In this document: piece by piece, positions 45,718 to 57,855 of the stretch
How positions within the stretch are numbered: position 1 is the stretch's first letter
Layout of the letters: every line of letters starts with the position of its first letter
DNA from: Strigops habroptila
Lineage: Eukaryota; Chordata; Aves; Psittaciformes; Psittacidae
Assembly (NCBI RefSeq): GCF_004027225.2
Contig: NC_044297.2
Location: 4,794,047 to 4,858,046, forward strand
DNA: 64,000 nucleotides
Reading direction: 5' to 3'
Position numbers and translations under genes: made by a program
The notes under the pieces: model-generated
The model's database searches: none
What the model was told of the DNA's origin: nothing
Seen by the model: only the letters and a program-made list of their open reading frames with translations

Positions 45718-45788
45718 TCAGTTGCTGTGCTCAGGTGGCTTTGCATTAGAAACACTGCCAGAGTTTTGGTTTGGGGCTTTCTGGTCAC
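45718..45788 (-). other. CHMP7: Proposed last coding exon of CHMP7
   Basis: Follows acceptor ccacaagattatag with an upstream pyrimidine-rich stretch. It reads [19 protein letters not shown] and stops at TGA (45720-45718). It joins in phase 1 with the donor GGA G|GTATGG at 47444/47443. If that donor is not used, the previous exon reads through to GMDGSRLC and stops at once. Confidence 0.6.
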
Positions 45789-48700
45789 CTATAATCTTGT
45801 GGAATTGCAACATCAAGACTGAAGGCAAAGACAAGGCTGTTGTATGAAACTGGCCTCATGGAAAGGGAAAATGATGCATCCCTTCTCCTCCCATCCCAAA
45901 TCACTCAGTATGAGAGCTCAAAGATCACCCTGCAGCTCCCAACAAGTTTTGCAAACAGGGAAGATACAAAAATAGCTCCGATTTCAAGTGAGAGTGAGCA
46001 CAAAGTTGTCTTGCAGTGCCCACGAGCCTCTGACCCAACAGGCAGCGTCAGAAACGCCTTCAGCTAAAGATCTTTTGCAGGTCTCCCTTTTAAGGCCTTA
46101 ATGTCATTACAGAAAGAGGAATTCTTTTTGTCTTGTGCTTGCCATTGCTGCCCTCTAGAGCAGCAACAAAATCTCCTACAATTGAACAGTTACAGTGTCT
46201 AGTTGCCCACGACCGTGCAAAATACAGACAGGGAGGGATAGAACTACCAATGGGTGTGTAAGCTTGTTGCAGGTAACTTATGGCAAGGACGGTACTTAGG
46301 TGCCAAGTGTTTTAAACAACCACACAAACAGCCAAATGTTGAGCAACTGCAATACTGCTGCAACTCAGGTTCTCAACATCAGCCACAGCAAAGGGAAAAT
46401 GAAAAACGAGCACTGTTATGGACACAGAAGAGTCTATCTTCGCTGGGCAGAATAGTGAAGGGCATTCCCAGAGGGAAGACTGGATGTTGCAGAGTGACTT
46501 GGGATGACAAGTCAAATTGAGACCAGCGCAGATGTTGGCACAGAGATGACAAACACCAGCTGGGGCCAGTTCCAGAGTGGATTGTCATGGCAGGAGATCC
46601 TGTTGCTGAGCAAAGTGATATCCATGAAGAACAGGGGAGTGTTACCCCTCTCCCCAGAAGTTCTAGTCATTAGTTAAGGAACCTTAAGACAACTTCTCAC
46701 ACTGCAGCAACAGGATGCTGTTGGGTCTTTAGAGATTCAGTCCCAGAGCTGTTTTGGGTTCAGAGGAAGTAGAGGGAATCTTTTGTGCCAAATCTATAAA
46801 GACAATCACAACAGAAAGAGACCAGTTTTCATCAGTAAGAGGAACTACATCAACCACCTCTATAACCAACAAATACAATCTCAGAGAGCCTCAGTGCTTC
46901 AGTATTCAATCGCATTCTCTTGGAAACCCATGCTTTATGTTTGATATGGGATGCTGACCATTCTTCTGCTCTGAAACTTGGGAATATTGCATGCCCAAAT
47001 AGGAAGAAAACTATATGGACAGTCCTGTGCAATGTTAACAGATTCCTGAAAGGAAAATTAAAACCTATTTACCCCTGTCCGAGACAGGTCTATGGAAAAC
47101 TCATTGTGCAGTTCAAGCCCGTAAGCTCTGGTCACTCACTGTTACTAAAGAAAGACTAGTTTAGTACTAGTCTTAGCAGACATCATACCTATAACATAGG
47201 ACATAATAAGCACTCTAGGACAGAGAAGATGCTGGGTGCTTGGCCAGGCAGAATACCTAGCAACGAGATTGAGTTTGGTAGTGAAAGCAGAGATGCCAGA
47301 GACTGAGCAGGAATACCAGGAGAGCTTCCTTTCAACCCTGTAACTGGAAGTGGGAAGGATTCTAGCTCAGACTTTAGTTCTAGACATCTCTGGTTTTGCA
47401 AGGCTGATAGCAGTGAGCTAACACAACCTGCTGCCATCCATACCTCCATCAGACACAGAGAGCTGTTCCAGTTCAGCTTCCAGCTCAGCATCAGAAATGG
47501 GTGGATTCAGCACCTTCTGGGGAACAGGAGGCAGATCCACAGGCTCCTTAGTCGAGTCCTGCAGGAGACTGTCCAGCTCCTTCTCAAGCTCCTCAGTGTC
47601 CGTCTCTGCTGATTGAAGAAAACATTCAGTTCCAAGCAGAATTAAGTAGCATCTTCACAGCCCAGACTGAAGTCCAAGTTTAACAGAGGTATCCTTACTC
47701 CCATCCATCATTACTCATAATAATAAGGAACTCCCTGAGAAAACTCAGTCCTCATCTCAGGGAGAAGCTATTCCTTTAGCAGCCTTTGCAGTGAGGCATC
47801 GAAAGGCAAGAACATTTCAGCACAGACAAACAAGCTGCAGCAACACACAGGCCAGAGGAACAAGATTATCACTTATAAAACAAAGCAGCAGCTGCTCTAA
47901 AAATAGATTTAAATCAACATGACACAACTCTGAACTGAAATCCACCAGCACTTAAGAGACTACAAGGATTTGGAGATGCACAAATATCCACTGTCAGAGG
48001 AGAGAATTCACTGTCAGTTCTCATCCCCTCTCAAGGCACCAGTAGCAACAGCTCTGGTATTTCAAGGAGCAATTATCTTCCCAGGAAGGAGGACTAGTGT
48101 GTGGGGAGGAGCAGGGAAAGGATGGCAGCACAAAGGGCCAGCAGTGGCAAGAGAAGATGAGCAAAGGCTAAAAAGCCCAGCACGTACCTAGACCATTGAT
48201 CCCCACTCCAGCCAGAGTCTGGGCTACTTCATCTTGAGTATCACAAAGCTGAGGAAAAATACACAGTGTTTGATACAGAATAAAAACTCATCTTATGTCT
48301 TACTGCAGCCACCTGCGTCAAAAGCAGAGGTAACAAAAAACAAACTGAAGTTCCCAAGCTGACTTAAAGGCAGAGTCACTCCAAGTACATGGAGCTGAGG
48401 TTGCTCAAGAAGCAATCCTTTCCTGCTTCTTACACCAGCTTATGCAGACAGATTGCTCTCTTCATTTCAATTCATAACAATCCCATCTCCCTTCCCATCC
48501 TGAATTGCAGAAAGTCATGGATTAGGCAGTTTTAAGGCCCTGTTCTCATGCACAGTTGCATTCCAGCTTGTATTTCATTTTAATACATCCTGCTGAACAT
48601 TTTCTAGGAAAGATGGGTGCTTGTGCAATGATCTAACCAAAAGAACACATGAAATGCACAAATTTCAGGGAAGCTGTGATTACTAGCTAACAATAAATGC

Positions 48701-51700
48701 AAATATATAAAGCCAGTTATCTGAAGACCTCTGCTTGCTGATCTAAAAGGATCAGGATTAAGTTTGCTCTGGTGACATACGGGATAGAAACCAAACAGCC
48801 TCAGCATTAGTAGCTGGGCAAGCTTGCTGTGTACATCTAGACACCACTTAGTTATCTAGATAAGCCCTTAAGTCAGTACCTCTTGTATCTGATCCACCAG
48901 GTTCTCTGCCTTCTCCACAGTAACATCCTTCATTGACAGTTTCAGGGCTCCCACACCAGCCTGATAGGCATTAAATACCTTTAAAAGTACATAAAAAGGA
49001 GAAAGGTGCACAATGCTGAGAACAAACATCACCTTCTCTCAAAGACCTGGTATCCAAGCAGGACCCTTAGAGAAGCGTAAGCATCCAAGCAGAAAATGGA
49101 GCCACAGGCAGGTTTATTCAGAGCAATACCCCAACAGCAGGTTTGCTGTTTCCTAGAGCAGAGCCAGCTTGCACCCACCCCTCAGACACGAGCTCTGACA
49201 AGCATGGAAAGCAGCACACAAAGGGAAGAGCAGGGCTAAAGTGAGAAGCACAAGACGATATGAACACACTACCATCTGGTCAGTCTGGGAGGCGTAGATC
49301 CGGTCCAAGATCCCTTGCACTGCATCCAGCTTGGAGTGAAGCTCCTCAATGCGCCTCTCTGTCCTTCGTTTGGATTTCAAACATCTCAGTGCCTGGAGAC
49401 AGGAGAGACACAGACTGGGATCACCAATCAGGCAGCAACCAAAGAAAGTGTGAAGGAATCAAAACCAGCAAGCCCTCCGCAGCAAGGCACACACACAGCA
49501 GCTGGTTTTAAGAGCTGGATGTTCCCATTTCTCTCCAGCACCTCGCTCTGGACAAATACATTCTTATCTTCACCTTAAGGAGACCTTTAGCCTCAGAAAC
49601 CTCACTTCAACACATGTAAGATCGAGCACACAATGTCTAATCCTGGCCATTATCTGCAGTTATGGACCAGCTCCAAGGCACTTGCAGTTCCAAGTAGAAT
49701 GGTACTTACCAATTGTTTCTTCCCAGCTCTACAAGCACTCCGGGCATCCTCTTTACACCTGTACAGATGCACAAAGGAAAAGAAGCTCAGTCCTTGGCAA
49801 GTAGTAGTTTATTTACAGATCAGCAACCATCCTCACTGCCTTGCTCTAACCCACAGACAACTGAGCAACAATGCATTTCAGACACTACCACCCTTAACCC
49901 ATTGTTGCTCCTCAGTAGTTGTCCTTGAATTCATTCCAAACCTTTGCAAAAGCTTCAGACATCCATTCACTGCATGTTGTTTTTATGGGGATAAGGAACA
50001 AAGACTGGAAAACCTGCCCATTCACATGACTGCGACTCCTGTGTTTACAGAACAGGAAGGAGCTTGCACCTTCAGAAACAGCTTCGTTCTAACTAGGTCA
50101 CCGGAATACAAAGTTCCACAGCACACAGAAGTTCTTCCCACCACCCTTCCCCAAATTACTTCTCTGCTTCCTGGGAAAGGGACTCCACCTTCTGTGACAG
50201 CAGCTGTTCGCTCTGCATCAACTGATAAACTCCAATGTCCACATCATTCATCGGGGAGACTTTGGCATGAAGCCCTCGGGCAAACTTCACTATCTAAAGG
50301 GAGAGAACCACACACTCGAGTCACTTGTCTCCACAATCTGTGCCTGCACTAGAAATACTCCAACTCTGATGAAAGAAAAGATGTTTTTACCCTCCGTTTA
50401 AGCCTTGTAATAGTGATGAGGATGTATCAGTCACCTATAATCAAATATTGAACTAGCCAGGATCAAGGAACATCAGTGTGAAAACAGAAAGCTTTAACGG
50501 AACACCCTGAAGCTGCCCTGGTGCATTGACCAGCGTAAGCAGTGTCACACTTCCAAGCGCTTCAGTACTGAACTGCACAGTGCAGCACCACAGGGAGACG
50601 TGCCACCTTAGAGACAAGACTGGCTGTATCTCTGCAGTTCCTGACAGACAGGAAACCCTTCTCACAGAAAGCAGAACAGTGATTCTAGTGGCGTGGAATG
50701 ATTTGAATTTGTGTAGCTAGGGGCAGTCAACCTGCAGGTAGAGAACTACAGCATCTGCCCATTTTCTAGCTAGTAACAGCATAAATGTTTAAGAACCTGT
50801 TGTGCGAGACTGAGGCCTGAATCTCATCTATAACCATGTTACACTGTTGGTGCACACAGAGTTTACTTTCCCGAGCGAAGAACACCAAAATTGATCCAAT
50901 AAAGTATTCTTTCCAACCAGATGAAATGCAAGACAGGGATTATACCACCCAAAAGCAGTCACCTTTACCCTGTACCTTCTCTCCGTTCTGTTCCAGGATC
51001 GTGACCCTCTTTTCCTTTTGCAGCTGAAGAAGCAACAAGTAGAACGTCCTTTCATCCGGACAAACACTGGCACAGAGGGAACGCAGCTCCGAGAGGGCAA
51101 CCACGGGGTGAGAAGAAAGCGCAGAGTTCTGATAGAGGCGATAAACTTCCTCTGCCTTCTCCTGGAAGGAAGCAGCAGAGCGCTCCGTTAGCGTACACAG
51201 CACTCTGCCTCCTCTCACAACAACCCTAAGTCCACACCTGCTTCCTCCTACGCACTGAAGGTGAAAAGCCAGACACAGTCTGGGCCAGACCGACCTACAG
51301 AGCGAGTTGTACATCAACATCCAATAGCAACCGCAATGCTTTCAAACATCACCATTAAGGGAATGAAAAAATGGGACATTTTCATGAGAATTGGAACTAC
51401 ACCGCTCACGTTCCCCATGCCAATGCGATGGAGTAACACAGGAACCACACGGGCAGTGCCCTGGCTTCCTCGGCACGTCTTGAAATCCCACCTCCCACCC
51501 CACATTTAAACCGAATAGAAGCTTTTCTTTAATCATGGGATCACAGACTCGTTTGGGTTGAAGGGACCTTAAAGCTCCTCCAGCTCCAACTCCTGCCACG
51601 GGCAGGGACACCTTCCACTAGAGCAGGTTGCTCCAAGCCCCTGTGTCCAACCTGGCCTTGAACACTGCCAGGGATGGGGCAGCCACAGCTTCTCTGGGCA

Positions 51701-54124
51701 CCCTGTGCCAGCGCCTCAGCACCCTCACAGGGGAGAGCTTCTGCCTAAGAGCTCATCTCAATCTCCCCTGTTTCAGCTTAAAGCTATTAATCCACACTAG
51801 ATTTGTGCTCATCAAGTCACTCTGCATCATTTGTACACAAGCAGAGGAGAAAGAAAAGTTTTCCCCATTTCAAGTGAGAGTTATGATCCACTTCAGACCA
51901 TTGAAACAAGTCCCACATTCCACATCAAGGCTTGTGGTTTCTAAAGGGTTTCTCTCCTCTCTCATGCACATCCCCTCTGGAAGGCCTGTGGAATACCCAC
52001 TGCAGAGGGAAGGCACTGTCTGCTATCAGGGTAAGTACAAATAAAGGAACCCATCCAAGGAGTTCTCACATTTCTGCTGGTCCCAGTCATTTGAATGCCA
52101 CTTGCATGCAACAGCAGCGAGTCTTGGGGCTAATTTTAACAGCCAGAGCAACATAGAGAGGGACCCACACCCTGCCCAAGTCAGACTGAGCACCAATGAG
52201 TTACACAACAGAACCCACAGCTCTACCACTAACAGCATGCCAAAGAAAAGGGGCTGTGACAGGATCCATGGGCTGAAAACTCGGAGGCAAAAGTGGCCTT
52301 TAATAACTCACATGCAAGTTGCACTCGCTGATACGCTGCAGTGACAGCAACTGCTCCATCACCCGTGTGTCCCTGCAGCGGGTGCCACTCAACATGCAAG
52401 TTCCCCTTGTGTACCACACTTGCCCTCAAACCTGAGCCTCACTCCTTGCTCCCCTAGACAAGTAAGCCTGTCCCTCCTGTTTCTTAGAAGCCAGTAAAAA
52501 GTCATTATCTTTCAAGGAACATCTGTAGATACCAACTATTTCTTGGTCCTGAGTTATCCCACCCATCTTTAGACACGTAAGAAGTACACATGAAGATCTG
52601 TTCAATGCTGATCTTTCCTCCCTAGAGCACAAAATGACTCCTGATGTCTCTGGAGACGCACAATCTCAAGAAGGCTCCCACCACCACTTACCTGAAGCAG
52701 CTCCACATAAATCAGAACTTCCTCTTCTTCAGGTATCTTACTGTCACCCAGCACACTGGAGAGTGTCCACTTCAGGGGCTTCAAAATGAAGACTCCCACA
52801 CCCCAGGAGATCCAGCTGCTGTCTACACTGGCCATGAAGTCTGACTCCCTCTGCATCTTGCCACGTCTAGGGGAGACACACGCATGCAGAACCGAACATG
52901 GTCACTCTAAACCCTGCCACTGGCACTAAGCAAGAACACCAGCACGGAGAACTATGAGCTGAAACACTGCTCTGTGCTTCGTACATCCGCAGTCCTGGTG
53001 GTGGTTCCTAACACCAGCTTCTAGCTGAAGCGTGAGGTGTTACTACCGGGTGTGAAGGTGCACAGAGGTCTCCCTGTCTCCCCCGCTGCCTCTGGACACA
53101 AGGGTCTTTTGTTTACTCTTTTTCCAGTTTCCCAAGTTTCTCCCAGGTTTCTGGCTTGAAACTGATGAGGCAGAGAAGGAAATCAACGGGAGGCTCAGGT
53201 GGACACCTGAGGATGTTTCAATGGGACGTTAAACCGCACACACAGATTTTCTCACACCCAGAGATTTGGGGTTTACGTTACGTTTTCAGCTACCTCCTGC
53301 TGCTCTTGAATCTTCCCAGGGTACCAGCCCCGGGCTCTCATTTCACAACACAAAGCCCTCGGTTGCAAACACCAGCACAGCACATCCCCACACACAGCTG
53401 TGTGCATCACAACAAGCGCTTTGGGGAACGTAACCCGATTTAACACAAAGCTCCCCCTGCACCTACAGCACGGTATTCCCTTGGGATGCCCTGCACTCCC
53501 CCTGCCCCCTGCACCCCCAGGCTGAGCTCCTCTAACTCCCTGCCTCTGCTTTTCCTTGCACAGAGCTCCCGAATTCCCACACACACAACACAACCCCGTA
53601 TTCCCCTGGGCCTCTCTGTGCTCTCCTCCAGGAAGAGCTCCAAGCTTTCCCTCATGCCCCCCGTTCACCCGGCACCCCGCGGTGCTCTCCCTGCCATGCA
53701 CCCAGCAGGCATCTTCAGCCTGGCACGACACGGAGCTCTCCTTGCCCGCACCCACGGCCCAAAGCTCCCTTCCACCCGCTCCTTATGCAACCACCCCCCT
53801 GACAGGGACCCCGCCGCGGCCCCGCCGCCGGTACCTGAGGAGCTCCCGGAGGACGGTGCCGAGGCCGAGCGGGAGGCTGCCGCGCCGCTCGAAGCCGTGC
53901 TGCAGCTCTCGCAGGCAGGTCCGCACCGCTCCCCGGCGGCGGCCGCGGGCCAGCACCAACCCGACCCAGAAAGCCATCTTACTGTCCCACTCGGTGCTGT
54001 TCACCTCGCGGCTCTGCTTAAAGGCCGAGAACAGGAAAGCCATACGCTCGTCGTCCGTCTCCCACTCGGGCGGCAGGTCCCCCGCCGGGGCCGGCCCAGG
54101 CGGCTCCCGCCCCGGGCTGCACAT
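45718..54124 (-). CDS. CHMP7: Charged multivesicular body protein 7, ten coding exons
   Basis: An ESCRT-III related protein that recruits the complex to the reforming nuclear envelope with LEM2. Coding exons on the - strand: 54124-53835, 52866-52692, 51161-50976, 50293-50160, 49758-49710, 49392-49273, 48978-48880, 48248-48188, 47608-47444, 45788-45718. The phases all agree and total 1350 nt, 449 residues (human 453). The N-terminal winged-helix region spans about 1-220: [68 protein letters not shown]. The ESCRT-III core (about 225-400) holds [40 protein letters not shown] and [19 protein letters not shown]. The acidic C-terminus has [13 protein letters not shown] and [15 protein letters not shown], the MIM-like helices. 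The last exon is the least certain: it ends [12 protein letters not shown] and shares little with the human tail, but its phase and the total length fit. Confidence 0.93.
46000..47443 (-). other. CHMP7 last intron
   Basis: The right-hand portion of the 45789-47443 intron. No CR1, RNA gene or alternative last exon with clear homology was found. Confidence 0.55.
51531..51775 (-). repeat. CR1 LINE 3' end in a CHMP7 intron, sense with CHMP7
   Basis: Runs from aatcatgggatcacagactc, the CR1 terminus, to ctcatctcaatctcccctgt, with the standard blocks between. It lies in the intron between 52692 and 51161, about 370 bases upstream of the next exon's acceptor. Confidence 0.93.
52867..53834 (-). other. 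CHMP7 first intron
   Basis: The stretch 53440-53790 is C-rich with loosely repeated 'gagctccCYtgca' and 'cccctgcac' words, resembling a worn-out minisatellite. Nothing else was recognised. Confidence 0.6.
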
Positions 54125-54400
54125 CTACGCGAGCCCCCGGCTCCGCCGCGGCCTAGCGCCCGGCCGGGACCCGCCTGGCTGCCGGGGAGACGCGCACCGC
54201 GCACGCGCACTGCTCCCCCCCCACCGCCGCCTTTGTGTGGGCCGCGCCGCGCCGCCTTCCCCCCCGCTCAACTCCCCCCCCCGCCCCGGCCCGCAGTGGT
54301 ACGGCCCCGCGCCTGCGCCCTGCGCGGCGCCGCGGGCGGTGGGAACATGGAGGGGCTGAGGGGGGGGAGGCGCTGAGGGGGGAGCGGCGGGAGGGACCTC
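53780..54400 (-). promoter_or_regulatory. CHMP7: CpG-rich promoter and first exon of CHMP7
   Basis: CpG density is high from the first coding exon to about 54380, with ggggcggg-type motifs on the - strand at 54270-54300 and no TATA box. The start codon is at 54124-54122. A CR1 tail begins at about 54400, about 280 bases upstream of the ATG. Confidence 0.7.
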
Positions 54401-54990
54401 CGAGCACCCGGTGCAGCCGCTCCCGGCGCTGCCACCGCCCGCCCGTGTCGTCAAGCACCACGTCCACACAGCTCCAGTACCCCCATGGATGGTGGCTCCA
54501 TCACTGGGCAGCCTCTTCCAATGCTCCACAACCCGCTTTGCGTGAAGACGTTGTTCCCAATTTCCATCTAGCCCTCCCCTGGTGCAGCTTGAGGCCGTTT
54601 CCTCTTGTACCATCCCCTGGGAGCAGAGACCAGCCCCCTCCTGGCTCCATCTTCCTGTCAGGCAGTTGCAGAGAGCGATAAGGTCCCCCCTGAGCCTTCT
54701 CTTCTCCAGACTAAACCCCCCCCAGGTCCCTCAGCCGTTCCTCATCACACTTGTGCTCCAGGCCCTGCACCAGCTCCATTCCCTTCTCTGGCCCCGCTCC
54801 AGCACCTCAATGTCTCTCTCGTAGTGAGGGGCCCAGAACTGACACAGGATTCGAGGTGCAGCCTCACCAGTGTCCAGCACAGGGGGACAGTCACTGCCCT
54901 GGCCCTGCTGCCGCACTGGCGCTGGTACTTCTTGGCTGCCTGGGCACACGCTGGCTCTCGACATGGGATGTTGGTGTGCACACAGAAGGG
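54395..54990 (-). repeat. CR1 LINE 3' part immediately upstream of the CHMP7 promoter
   Basis: Starts gagcacccggtgcagccgct and continues through gccaccgcccgcccgtgtcg to cattcccttctctggccccg, then further CR1 (gctccagcacctcaatgtct, ggacagtcactgccctggcc) to about 54990. Near twin of 35460-35905. Same orientation as CHMP7. Confidence 0.93.
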
Positions 54991-55003
54991 ATGGTTCGGG
55001 CAT

Positions 55004-55468
55004 GTTATAGAACCATGGAATGGTTTGGGTTGGAAAAGACCTTAAAGCTCATCCAGTTCCATGGATGCCAGTGCCATGGGCAGGGACACCTTCCACTAGA
55101 GCAGGTTGCTCCAAGCCCCTGTGTCCAACCTGGCCTTGAACACTGCCAGGGATGGGGCAGCCACAGCTTCTCTGGGCACCCTGTGCCAGCACCTCAGCAC
55201 CCTCACAGGGAAGAGCTTCTGCCTCAGAGCTCATCTCAGTCTCCCTCCACGTCCCTCTTGTGCTGTTGCCCCAGAGCTGGATCAGGACTGCAGGAGGGGT
55301 CTCCCCAGAGCGCAGCAGAGGGGCAGGATCCCCTCCATGACCTGCTGCTCACGCTCTGGGGGTGCAGCCCAGCACACGGGGGGGTTCTGGGCTCAAGCAC
55401 ACACTGAAGCTGGCTCATGGGGAGCTTCTCATCGACCAGCACCCCAAGTCCTTCTCCTCAGGGCATGT
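55004..55468 (-). repeat. CR1 LINE 3' end, second copy adjacent to 54395-54990
   Basis: Begins at the CR1 terminus (tatagaaccatggaatggttt), includes cttccactagagcaggttgc and ctcacagggaagagcttctg, then after ctcatctcagtctccc skips to cacgtccctcttgtgctgtt, so it has an internal deletion. It continues to cagcaccccaagtccttctc. It is a separate insertion in the same orientation, head to tail with its neighbour. Confidence 0.92.
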
Positions 55469-56620
55469 TGGGGTGCAGGACAGAAGTGAGAGGAGTTTCT
55501 TCCTGGGAAGTCTGATGTTTTCAGGGCAAAGCTCAGCGCTACTAAAAGAAGGGGATCAAACACCATTGCTTAAGCAGAGCTGCCAAGTTCTGGGTATTTC
55601 TGTGTGACTGTATTCACCATATGTGATACTTCTTATTCCTTGCAGATCAGGCAGGACTCAAACTGCTTCTGGGACCTCGGCGCCGGAGTGGGCTCGCTGA
55701 AGGGACTTCCCAAGTTTCTCAGATGTGTTTGGTTTCCTAGGGAAGGATTGCTTCCGTCAGCCTGCTTCCACCCCTCTGGCAGGGCTCACACGCTGTGCAG
55801 CCATCAGCTTAACCCCAGAGCTGCTGCATGCGGGAGCTGCTCTGTGCCAGCAGTTGGGAAGTCAGGCAGCTCCCACCGACACGGGATGTGGAGCTTGTTT
55901 TATTACGAGGGGTTTCCAAGGCTGCTGCCGGAGCCTGTTCTGATGTGGTGCACACACACGGAGAGGCTGCTCACAGCCACGGTGGTTGGTGGGTTCGTTT
56001 TCCCATTCAGGTTGTTTCCCATTCAGAGTCAGAGTCAGTCCTTAACGCAGCCCTGCTGATTCACAGAGCAAAGGGCATTGATATCGGTAAATCAAAGCCA
56101 CAGGTGGTCCATTCGGAGGGTTTGGAGCACTGCCTTGGCTCTCTTCCCCTGGCCAGACCCAAGTGCTGCAGGGAAGGCAAAGAGCAGCCTTGAAATGCGC
56201 CGTGGCCCATGTTTGCGATCAGGAGATGACTCAGCAGAGCCAGAGTCTATTTTTAGCCTCTTCGAGCTTTCCGTGTCAAGCTGGAATTTTACATTAATCC
56301 TTTCCAAAAGCCCCAAAACAACGTCACCTCCTAACTGTGAAGCCATTCATACCCCAGCACCTCCTGGCCAACCCCAGCCCCGCTCTTCCCTGCGAGGGAG
56401 AGCACATTTGGGCTGCAGGCAGCAAAGCAAACACTGTGTTCAGGAAGCCCAACGGTGGCATCTGAGCACGCGGCTTGTTCAAAGCCACCGTGTTTATACA
56501 CCTGGGGAAATGGGCCTTGACCCTGCAGGGCTGGAGGCTGTTAGATGGGCATCACATGTTCGGTGATGAAAGAGCCAAGTGATGGGCTCATCCTGCTCCT
56601 GTTCCAGATGAGAAGCTCCC
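55469..56620. other. Intergenic, no feature recognised
   Basis: Unique-looking sequence between CR1 copies and the LTR. A small direct repeat (cccattcag, agagtcagagtcag) lies near 56000-56040. No exon or RNA gene was recognised. Confidence 0.6.
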
Positions 56621-57120
56621 TGTCATGGCTTAACCCCAGCTCCACACATCACCGGGGGATAGAAAAGGGTAAAAGTGAGAAAACTCATGGATTGAGATAC
56701 GGTTTAATAGGTAAAGCAGAGCAAAACAAGGAATTCATTCGTCACTTCCCATGGCCAGGCAGGAGTCCAGCCATTCCCAGAGGAGCAGGGCTCTGTCACG
56801 AGGAATGGCGACTTGGGAAAACAAACACCATCCCTTCGAATGTCCTTTCCTTCCTCCTCAATTCTTCTCCCAGCTTTATACACCAAACAGGATGTCATAC
56901 GGTCTGCAATATCCCTGGATCAGTTGGGGTCAGATGTCCCGGCTGTGTGCCCTCCCAGCTCCTTCTGCAAGGAGCAGAAAAGGCCTTGGCTCTGTGTAAG
57001 TGCTGCTCAGTGGTATCTAAAACGTCCCTGGGTTATCATCAGTGTTTCCAGCACAGAACCCAGACATAGCCCCATAGTAGCTACTACAAAGAAAATTAAC
57101 TACTCCAGCCAAAAGCAGCA
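56621..57120 (-). mobile_element. Degraded solo LTR, ERVL-type
   Basis: On the + strand it starts tgtcatggcttaaccccagc, and it contains actcatggattgagatacgg, gtttaatag, tggatcagttggggtcagat, tgtcccggctgtgtgccct and atcatcagtgtttccagcac. It ends near attaactactccagccaaaa. This order matches the reverse complement of the LTR family widespread in neoavian genomes. No internal retroviral genes flank it, so it is a solo LTR. It is old and indel-rich, and I could not pick out clear target-site duplications. Confidence 0.75.
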
Positions 57121-57154
57121 CAAAAAAAGCTGTGATACAGGGTGACATGTGACA

Positions 57155-57855
57155 ACCAGTGATCCAGAGCAGCCCTCAAGAGAAGGACTTGGGGGTGCTG
57201 GTCAATGAGAAACTGAACATAACCCGGCTTCAGTGTGCACTTGAGACCAGAACCCCCCCATGTGCTGGGCTGCACCCCCAGACCGTGAGCAGCAGGTCGA
57301 GGGAGGGGATCCTGCCCCTCTGTTCTGCTCTCATGAGAACCCCCTGCAGCACCGTGTGCAGGGCTGGTGTCCTCAACATAAGAGGGACATGGAGCTGTTG
57401 GAGCAAGTCCAGAGGAGGCCACGAGGATGATCAGGGACTGGAGCAGCTCCCATATGGAGACAGGCTGAGAACATTGGGGCTGTTCAGCCTGGAGAAGAGA
57501 AGCTGCGTGGAGACCTCAGAGCAGCTTCCAGGGTCTGAAGGGGGCTACAAGGATGCTGGAGAGGGACCTTCATCAGGGACTGTAGCGATAGGACAAGGGG
57601 CGATGGGTTCAAGCTGAAACAGGGGAAGTTCAGGTTGGATAAAAGGCAGAAGCTCTTCCCTGTGAGGGTGCTGAGGTGCTGGCACAGGGTGCCCAGAGAA
57701 GCTGTGGCTGCCCCATCCCTGGCAGTGTTCAAGGCCAGGTTGTACACAGGGGCTTGGAGCAACCTGCTCTAGTGGGAGGTGTCCCTGCCTGTGGAGGGGG
57801 TCAGGACTGGATGAGCTTTAAGTCCCTTCTAACCCAAACCAGTCTGTGATTGTGT
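57155..57855 (+). repeat. Longest CR1 LINE 3' copy in the window, sense
   Basis: Starts gatccagagcagccctcaag, with cttgggggtgctggtcaatg, agggacatggagctgttgga, gaggccacgaggatgatcag and gttcagcctggagaagagaa. It continues to the terminus cccttctaacccaaaccagtctgtgattgtg. About 700 bases cover the end of the reverse-transcriptase frame (degenerate) and the 3' UTR. It lies 30-35 bases from the end of the LTR. Confidence 0.93.

Noticed and set aside
53486-54376. Two long overlapping + strand open frames (296 and 267 codons)
   Set aside because: They lie antisense to CHMP7 exon 1 in a CpG island with few stops by composition, and show no conserved motif.
54751-55407. A 218-codon + strand open frame
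   Set aside because: A translation of the antisense strand of two CR1 copies.
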